Below, one piece after another: positions 56,560-64,000 of a DNA stretch of 64,000 nt; positions within the stretch are counted from its first letter, which is position 1, and each line of letters starts with the position of its first letter. Under the pieces are notes generated by a model. The model was not told the origin of the DNA. It ran no database searches and saw only the letters and a list, made by a program, of their open reading frames with translations. Source of the stretch: Anastrepha obliqua (taxonomy: Eukaryota > Arthropoda > Insecta > Diptera > Tephritidae). The stretch lies in assembly GCF_027943255.1 (NCBI RefSeq), contig NC_072897.1:45854044-45918043 (forward strand). Reading direction: 5' to 3'. A program made the translations under genes and the position numbers.

Positions 56560-57740
56560 CTGTCAGGCGGAGAAGCGGAAAACCCTTCGTTTCGACTGGA
56601 TTTCCCTCTGCCTACTAAGATTATAGAGATTCACTGCCCCAGCCCGATTGCAACCGCATGACACCAACGTATTGGCCAACAGATCCACAAAACATTCCTG
56701 ATCTTATAGATTTTTATATAATCAGAAATTTTTCTTCAGAATATATATGCGCATAGAAAGCGCGCGATCATTCCACAATATACCGAACAATATATAAAAG
56801 TGCAATTACCAAGGAAGCACAATTACTCTAGACAGATGCAGTCGGATGACATACACAGTTCAGAAATAAATAGTAATGAGGATCTTGACGATGAAGTATT
56901 GAACTTGTTAAACAGCATGCAACGCGCTACGTAGGATGGTACGCCAATTAAAAAAAATGTCTCGTGACATAAATTCACAAGAGAAATAAAAGAAATGGTT
57001 ATGGAAACGTGCAAGGCACGTCGAAGCAGGTCTCCGCCTTATAAAAGTTGTTTAAATAAAATAATAAAAGAACTCTCTAGAAACTTAAAGGATTTTAAAA
57101 ACAGCAAAACCAATATCGAGAAAGCTAATACCTTATCTGAATACCTTGAAAATATCTTCAAGCCATACGACGTATCAGGAGTGGCTGAAATAAAATCATG
57201 TTATAACCACACACTGCATTTTGTTTTCATTTCATTCAAGTTTCCCTCACAATTTTTTTTTCATCATAAAATCTAAATCTCGAAATCTCTCATCCTTGGG
57301 CCAAAACTGCTAATCAATCGTCTTTGATCGAAACGAACATTTCCAATGGTAAATCAAAAGGAAAAAATGTTCTGATTCCAAGAATACCTCTCATGTCAAA
57401 CGATGTACCATTTGATGTGAAACGCTTATAGTTCTCCGTCTGTCTTACTTTCCCAATGACAATAAATAAAGCACAAGTACAATAACTAAAATATTGTGGA
57501 TTAAATCTTAAAAATCCATATTTTCCACCCGGTCATGTGGCATGTTCTCGAGTGCGACAGCAATGCAAGTCGGATACGCTAGTCTTTTATAAACGTAAGC
57601 AGGTATTTACATATAACGATACAGCGGTCGCCTATTATCACCTAGCCGATAGCCTTGGTAGCTTGTGCTTAAAAGTTATTTTGTAATTTTAATTATAGAT
57701 AACAAATAAATAACAATAATAATAATATTATCACCTACTA
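56560..57740 (+). pseudogene. Jockey-like non-LTR retrotransposon fragment
   Basis: An endonuclease piece TYWPTDPQNIPDLIDFYIIR (about 56670-56735) matches the conserved end of Jockey-type endonucleases (YWP.....PD.LDFF). The frame near 56995 then has KIIKELSRNLKDFKNSKTNI and EKANTLSEYLENIFKPYDVS, the region between endonuclease and RT. The RT itself is missing. The 3' part carries a short tail with ctagccgatagccttggtag (57648) and a TAA-rich end (57700-57735). Many stops. Confidence 0.6.
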
Positions 57741-57953
57741 TACAAATGTGTGTGCTCTGGTTGGTCTTAAGGGGGGAAGCTGGTCTAGAATTTTGAAAAA
57801 ATCGAAAAATTTTTTTTTGTCTTAAAAGGTGCTTTAGGGTCTTAGAAATAATATACCAAATGAGGGATGCCAGCAAAAATGTCTAAATGCCCAAATTTTT
57901 CATTCGACGGCAGTGCCTCGCAGGTATGCCCCGAACGCTATTTACAACTTTAA

Positions 57954-59166
57954 CACGTTGGCTGCCACGTCGCACGTTTTCGTGCGACACCTAAATGTTA
58001 CCCTGAGGCTACGTCGCACATTTTCGTGCGACACCTAAATGTTACCCTGAGGCCACGTCACACATTTTTGTACATTTTAATATGGAATTTTACATACAAT
58101 TTGGATTCTCTGGCCTGTGGTGAACATTTTGGTGTATTTCCCATGGCCGTTGTGTATTTTTAATGGTATTTTTTTGGATAATAAAAAAGTTGTAAATTAA
58201 AATTTGTCTTTTTATTAATTCTTTTAAAAAATAATTCATTTATGAACAAAACAAATATAAAAATATATATGTATGTAAATTCAAATGGAAATCAGTAGAA
58301 ATACAATAAACTCATAATTAAAAATTCAATTTTTTAATGGAGATCAGTGCAAAAATTAATTTTTCTAGTGGGAATATTTAGGAAAACATTCTACACATAG
58401 TTGCGGTTTATTGGGCAGTAGGTGGTGGTCCTTTTCAAGCTCTTTCTGGCTGTTACTCTCTCAGCAGATTTTTTTGACATGGCATAACACAATACACAAG
58501 CACGCCTTATTGTTTTTCCGTTGTCGTCCTTTCGTTTTTCTATAAAATGTTTTCCTTTTGTTATGGGTTCTGGAAACATGAAGTCCAACAAAGCATTTGA
58601 AGTCTCCTGCCGAAACTTAGTTATTGAAATTTGTTTGTTTGTAGCCTTTTTATATATAATAAAAGCATTTATGACAGACATTCCTAGTAACAGTTCAAAA
58701 GCCACTTTGCGGTACCACTTAACACCTCTTCTGAGAGTGGTGGCGTAGGCGGTCATTTGCTCGGATATATCAACACCTAATTTGGCTTTGTTGTAATCAA
58801 TAACAGCAAGAGGTTTTTTAAAAGCTCGTTGCCTTCGCTTCCTGGTAGAAAACTAAGTAAAATAAACTAAAAATATCAAATACAACTCGAAAACTACAAA
58901 AAATTACTGTCGCACATTTTCGTGCGACGTGGCCCCACAACATGTTTTATGATCTACCAGGCCATGTCGCACGAAAATGTGCGACACAAAAAAACCATTA
59001 TAACTGCAAAATTAGCGACCAAAATAAAGTCGCGAGTAGTCAAAACTTATTTTTAGGCACTAAGAAACAAAAAAGAGCATAAATAAGTTGTTGGCCTCAG
59101 ATGACCAAAATTGTTAAATGACACTGACACGATCAAAATTCTAAAATGGCTTTGGCAGCCAACGTG
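57954..59166 (-). mobile_element. piggyBac element, internally deleted
   Basis: Ends CACGTTGGCTGCCA and the inverted TGGCAGCCAACGTG, with TTAA on both sides (57950-57953 and 59167-59170). Near both ends are imperfect palindromes gtcgcacattttcgtgcgac (57968, 58014, degenerate at 58057; 58910 and 58967), probably transposase binding sites. It lies inside the TTAA MITE above. Confidence 0.9.
58391..58860 (-). pseudogene. piggyBac transposase C-terminus
   Basis: The minus strand carries DYNKAKLGVDISEQMTAYAT (about 58795-58740), LRRGVKWYRKVAFELLLGMS, NAFIIYKKATNKQISITKFR, then RKDDNGKTIRRACVLCYAMS and TTYCPINRNYV. This is the last part of the catalytic domain plus the C-terminal Cys-rich zinc domain (C-x2-C...C), from which some metal ligands are already lost. 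The N-terminal and DDD regions are deleted. The enzyme excises the element precisely at TTAA; this remnant cannot. Confidence 0.88.
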
Positions 59167-59719
59167 TTAAACGCGTTTTTCTCGAAATCACTTTTTTTAA
59201 ACTGGCCGAAGACATAACTCGAACAAATCTTTACCGATTCTTACGAAATTTTGACAATACATTCGAAATACCTTTCTCCGGAGACGTACGTAGGATTTTT
59301 TATTTATATTACATAGTTTTTTTTTAATCAACAATTTTATGTCGTTCTTTATAGTGAAAATTGTAACTTTTTGTTCAAACGTGCACCATTTCGCGAAAAA
59401 ACAAAATATCGAAAAAATCCTACGTACGTCTCTTTCTGTTGTTATATAGAAACTAAAAAAATTTTATTTTTTGATCCAGGACAAAAATTAAGGAGTTTAC
59501 GTCTTCGGCAATGGACCCACTAGAAAAAAAGGCGCCTTAGGAGAACTGCTGGACAGCGGCCATTTTGAAATTAATTCAGACGAAAAATTTTGTATTTGTA
59601 CCATGAAAGCTATATTATTAAACCTATTTCACAGACTTTCGATTGATTCCTTTGTTGAGTCAAAATAAATTCATAAAATATGCCCATTTTTTGCGCTCTA
59701 GACCAGCTTCCCCCCTTAA

Positions 59720-60287
59720 GCTTAAGTTCGTCGTAGTCAGTCGAAAAAGAAGTATTCGGGCTCAGCAGTTATTTACCATCGTAATAGGTCGCCATGGTAA
59801 TGATCTAATTTAATATAATTTCCAATAGTTAATTACTAAGCACTTATGAACTTTCTACCATCAATTATTATGATCTTTTGTAATATCCATAACTTTTCTC
59901 CAAATAAACATTGCTACATGAATATTGCATACCTTATTTTATTTTGTTATGAAAATACATACATAAAGAACTAGCTTGAAATACTGGATTTTTATTTCAC
60001 TCTTTTGCTTATAGGCTTAACGCGGCCGGCTATATATTCATTCCCCTCGAGCCAGTATGCATACCCAATGCTTGGTCCGGATATGACACCTTCGTGGTAA
60101 GTGCTGAAATTTAAGTCATGCTGATAATAACTGCATAGTATTTTGCATACATAGCGTAATATCTACGGAATTGGAAGCAAATCCCATTTGCCTCAACAAT
60201 TATTCATTAATTTATTTAATTTAATCAACAAAAAATATGCTTAAATATGAAAAACTTATCCATACGTAAGATAATTAACAAAATACA
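59720..60287. other. No gene seen
   Basis: AT-rich spacer between the TTAA MITE and the Tc1-like copy. Nothing recognised. Confidence 0.4.
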
Positions 60288-60878
60288 GTCCGGTTCACTT
60301 GATTAGAGGCAATAACAGTCATGGAAGAAAATGGTCAAGTGATCAATGCTTTTCTGATGATGAAGACTGCACTTTGCTCGAAAATAAATATGCATCAAAA
60401 TATTATTCCATCTAACGGTATTTCGCAGCAGTAAAACTTTAGCAGTAATATTGTGCTTGATTTATTGGTTCACTTGAATAGAGGCACTTAGTTTTCCTAT
60501 ATTATTTGCGCTGTGAAAAGGTATTTTTTAAAGCATTTATTATGTTTGGTCGAAAACTTCTTAATTCTAATAAAATGCGAAAGCAGAAAAAGTCTAACAG
60601 AGGTTTGACTTCAGAGGGACTTTCAAATCGCCCAATTGCCAAAAAGCTTAGTGATACGTTGTGGATCTTTACGTGAAACAATGTGCCTCCTATGGTGAAA
60701 CTACAAAGGCAGAACTGTGATGGCTTTGACACCGAAGGAAACCCGTAAAATTCTTAGGATTGTATAAAATTCCCCCTTTCAACAGCAAATATTAAAGAAA
60801 TGGTAAAAGCGTCACATCTGAAGCATTAAAAAAATAAAAAAAATAAACACCTTTGAATAAATTTCGCAAATAACGCCG
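60288..60878 (+). pseudogene. Tc1-like element, left end and transposase N-terminus
   Basis: Starts cagtccggttcacttgatta at 60288 and carries a decayed N-terminal transposase: LTSEGLSNRPIAKKLSDTLW then, in other frames, fragments matching KQGASYG...TAMALTPKETRKILRI of the copy at 51580. It runs through tttcgcaaataacgccg (ending 60878), where the copy at 51545-53560 continues ccttgatttt but this one is interrupted by the Transib terminus. The remainder is not found in the window. Confidence 0.8.
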
Positions 60879-63580
60879 CACAGTGGGGCAAAAAAAGTGC
60901 CCGTGGACAAATGAGGATAGAGGTCACAATTTTTCTTCTTTTTTAACTTTTTTTTTAACTTAAAGCTGATAAAATTGCGCATAACGCCACCGTTTTTGTT
61001 TTTTGAAAAAAAAAAAAAAATTTTAAATAATTTAATTAATGTTCAAATTGAAAAAAAAAATTTGTTCCACTTTATACAAGTATATTTTCTTGTAAAATAA
61101 TATTATTGTCTTAAGGAAGCTTAAAATATTTAAAACAATTATTCACAAATAAATTTTGATATTGGTTGCATTGTTAAAAAATTTATTACATTTGTTATAA
61201 ACAAATAAGTGGGCAAAAGCTGTTTTGCTAGAATTATGAATATTTAATTATTGAATTCAGTTGGATTTTCAATTTTTTTAGTCTAACAGTGATTATGAAT
61301 GAAACTAATTATTATTATATAAACAAACAAATGTAATGTTATTAACAATTTTTATAAACATTATATTTGTCGAAGTTGTTTATCGCACAAAATTCCTAAA
61401 ATTTTATCAACCATACACATAGTTATTGCTCAAGATTGACTATATTTATTTTATTTAATAAATTTTTATGCATAGCATTGTTTAAACAAACCTTAATTAA
61501 CAAATGCCTAGTATTGTTGTTTTTAGTCGCATTAACTTTGTTTTTTTTTTTAATTTTTGCTTATTTGTAAAATATTTTTTTAATCATTTATATAATTTGT
61601 TACCTAATAACATTTAGTATTGTTATTAACAATTTAATAAACAATTTTTTAGCATAAATAATTTTAGTTTAAATAAGGTCATTTTTTCAGCTTTAATTAA
61701 TGACGTCAAGTGGAAAATGAAGCTACTTAAAAAAATTTCCTTATTAGTTAAAAATTAGACATTTGTTTATATCTTGCCTAATTAACAAACGTATACTCTT
61801 AAAATTTGTAGTCTTACAGTCTTCTTCTTTTTTAATTCAGTTCCTAATATTGATAATATTTTTCAAAACTCATTTCATTTCACAATGAGTAATGATACTA
61901 ATGATTGCCATTACACAAAATTTTTTTTTATTGATAAGTAAAGCAATTGCTTCTGGCAGCAAGGGTTTTTGTACTTTAGGATACTCTTTTCTTAAGTTTG
62001 ATATGTACATGTCTGCTGAAATCAAAAGGTAATGAATTAAATCGGTATTAGTTTCAATACGACTGCTTTTTCGGGTATTATCTTGTCTGCATCTTTTGAA
62101 ATCTTTATTTTTAGCTTCTTGAGCTTCTTCAGATAATTGGCCGATTGGGACAACAAGAGAATCGATAATTTTCGAACCATGAACTAACATTTTGTGCATG
62201 GACGCAGGCATAAAGTACCAATCATACTTTTGTATGTATAATTTTGCGGTTTGTATTGCAAAGTTATGATAAGCTTTTGTGCAAATAGGTTTTCCTGATG
62301 CTAAAGTTTGCAGGAGTACATACAAATTTTTTATAAGAGCTTTATCAAAACCAGTGATTTTTTAAATTGTTTCATAATTTTGAAAGAATCTTCGTGCCGT
62401 GTTGCCATCATTAGAAGACCCAGTACCTTGTTTTGGTGTGTCTACTATTAAGCCACACGACCATTTTTTAATTTGTATCCTGTAACTGATGTTCAGCACA
62501 CATTCCATTAGACGAATCCACAAGTGTAAGACTTGTAATCCAAACGAAAATGATTCTATCTTTTCTTCTCTATGCAAAATTTGTGACAAGTTATTCATTT
62601 CACTTGGTTTGGCTCCACAAACTATACAATTTGCTGCAGAAGAGGTCTCTGTTAAATGCTGACAAACTTTTCCATCCACCATTGTGCACATTAATTGATG
62701 CTCTACATAATAAGTGGTATCATTAATTTTAATTTTACTTGGTTTTAATTTTTTTATTTCATTTTTAATATTCCTAAATTCAGACAGTATTTTATCTTTT
62801 GATTCTTTTGCGTACTCAAACATAATTGGTAAGCAATTTTTTGGCGAACAAGGTCGAGGATTTTCCCAGATAACAGAGGTCAAAGTATTATTTCCGTATT
62901 CAAGACGAAGAGGCACTAAAGACAAATAAATACTTTCATCTGAATTTTCTGAATTTTCAAATCTTTGTTTAAAACAATTAAATCCAGACGTACCATCACC
63001 ACCGTATTTTGAAATCATTTTTACTTTATTTGATTCTAAAAGAGGTCAAGCTCCATATGCAGCTTAGCAATCTGTTTCTTCATAGTGTCTTGTGCTGGAG
63101 TGGGACGTCGTTAGATGGTGTAGTGCTAATATTTTGTAGTTATGATTTTAGCATATTTTATCAAGAATTTTTTTATGCTATTAATTGTAACAGTAAACTT
63201 TATATAAAAAAAAGTATTTTCTTAAAAAAATATATATTTAACCTACCTTTTGAAGGAATGCTAAAGTAGACCGAACATTTCTCTCAGTGGATTCCCTGAG
63301 AAGCCGTTCAATCTCATGTTTAATGCGATGTATTAACTCTTCTTTCTTCGGGAATTTTTGCTTCGCAGTATTCCATAATTTTATCACATCGTCGTGGCAG
63401 GACTTCTTCGCCTTATAGACGTGTCTTTTGTCGTATGCGTTATAAAAATCTTGATAGCTCATTTTAAATTAGTAAGAGCATGAACTAAGTCGAGTAAAAC
63501 ATTTACAAGAATAAACAAAGAAGGTTGGAACCTGTCCGGCTGATAGTGGCGCGAAAACAAACGACGGTCTACACTGTACC
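60879..63580 (-). mobile_element. Transib element (RAG1-related transposase family)
   Basis: One terminus is clear: CACAGTGGGGCAAAAAAAGT at 60879, the CAC(A/T)(A/G)TG type of end shared by Transib elements and RAG recombination signals. It is preceded by GC-rich cgccg (60874-60878), the expected kind of 5-bp target. The other end is uncertain; cactgta at 63574-63580 is a candidate, but the next 5 bases do not repeat cgccg. About 1 kb of AT-rich non-coding sequence lies between the terminus and the gene. Confidence 0.75.
61870..63462 (-). pseudogene. Transib transposase, inactivated
   Basis: Start at 63462: MSYQDFYNAYDKRHVYKAKK, an N-terminal segment to 63241 ending at an AG|GTAGGT donor-like site. 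The main frame (63036-61870) has ISKYGGDGTSGFNCFKQRFE with the first catalytic D, VPLRLEYGNNTLTSVIWENP, a Cys/His region CQHLTETSSAANCIVCGAKP, then QGTGSSNDGNTARRFFQNYE with the second D. After a TAA at 62362-62364 comes KITGFDKALIKNLYVLLQTL, YDWYFMPASMHKMLVHGSKI and VPIGQLSEEAQEAKNKDFKR with the catalytic E. Part of the region between the N-terminal segment and the core seems lost, and a simple splice to the nearest acceptor (ttttag, about 63035) does not keep the frame. This family is the source of the RAG1 core in vertebrate V(D)J recombination. Confidence 0.85.
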
Positions 63581-64000
63581 GTAAGTTCAGATTAAATTGA
63601 GTTATTTGGTATAAAACAAATATGGTGGTTTGGCAGTAGTAATGTACATATGACGTCGAAGTATGAATGAAATTATTTTCTTTCGAACGAATTAGTGAAT
63701 GATCTTAATCACACTACGATTACGCTTAAGATTAAATCTTAAGCATGTACAATCTGGATAATGGACCAAAATACAATAGTATAATTTTTTTTGTTTCAAT
63801 CAGAAAAAAAATTGCGTGATATTTGCCGAGAGCCCCCCTCTCTCCAACGTAAGATTAGATGAGATTTGACTCGACCCCCTCCCCCCTTAAATATTTATCT
63901 CACGTAATTTATGGACGCCCCCCCTAGCCCGCCATTGAGCAACACGCGGTCATAAACAGCTTTTTTGTACCGAATCCTCACAGGAGCTGAGAAATGATGT
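63581..64000. other. No gene seen
   Basis: Sequence beyond the probable Transib 5' end. It includes C-rich patches (cgaccccctcccccctt, about 63873) and nothing I recognise. Confidence 0.4.

Larger units (their letters stand above)
57771..59715. mobile_element. TTAA-flanked MITE (Kolobok-like), split by a piggyBac remnant
   Basis: Ends GGGGGGAAGCTGGTCTAGA and, inverted, the same 19 bases at 59697-59715, flanked by TTAA (57767-57770 and 59716-59719). Without the inner insertion it is about 730 bp and non-coding. An inner hairpin is formed by gacgtacgtaggatttttt (about 59284) and its complement (about 59410). The Kolobok label rests on TTAA and G-rich ends, so it is tentative. Confidence 0.75.

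Noticed and set aside
63574..63590. Confident right end of the Transib element at cactgta
   Set aside because: The bases after it (ccgta) do not repeat the cgccg at the other end and the similarity to the clear terminus is weak, so I give it only as a candidate.

Overview
The window looks like insect DNA, most probably from a fly, and a tephritid-like genome is my best guess. This is an inference from the AT-rich background with many catatgtatgta-type tracts, the tRNA-derived SINE and the mix of transposons. I found no host protein-coding gene, rRNA or functional tRNA. Nearly all recognisable sequence is mobile DNA in various states of decay, with AT-rich unassigned spacers between. The only uninterrupted full-length transposase frame is a Mos1-type mariner at 46803-48089.

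Layout. 1-5 kb: short tandem and dispersed repeats, the 5' end of a pogo/Tigger element, a 1.27-kb DD37D (maT-type) element, a degenerate Tc1-like remnant and an RTE-like fragment. 5.4-15.2 kb: a stack of insertions. A second pogo/Tigger family copy (6551-6647 continuing at 12734-14144) is split by a LOA-like non-LTR retrotransposon on the minus strand (6648-12733), which is itself split by a 5'-truncated RTE-like retrotransposon (6691-8452). The 3' end of the Tigger copy is cut at 14145 by a second DD37D element. 15-25.6 kb: LOA-like fragments, two internally deleted DD41D elements (one inside a LOA-like element) and a 2-kb Tigger copy with both termini. 27-34 kb: two mariners, a five-unit 129-bp tandem array inside an unclassified repeat, and a copia gag remnant. 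35.6-46.7 kb: LOA-like and I-like non-LTR remnants plus a tRNA-derived SINE. 46.8-64 kb: the intact mariner, an unclassified TTAA-flanked element with inverted repeats of about 364 bp sitting in the TA-rich tail of a SINE, a Tc1-like element carrying a piggyBac-like MITE, a deleted mariner, R1-, RTE- and Jockey-like fragments, a piggyBac remnant inside a TTAA MITE, and a Transib (RAG1-related) element inserted in a Tc1-like copy.

The elements do not form a pathway. The pattern is repeated insertion of cut-and-paste and target-primed elements into each other, with target-site duplications (TA, TTAA, 7, 11 and 12 bp) that give the relative order. Many short copies keep both transposon ends but lack the catalytic core, so they could only have moved using transposase supplied from elsewhere. 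The strongest candidate for something undescribed is the TTAA element at 48847-50704. The most clear-cut biological items are the intact mariner and the Transib copy.
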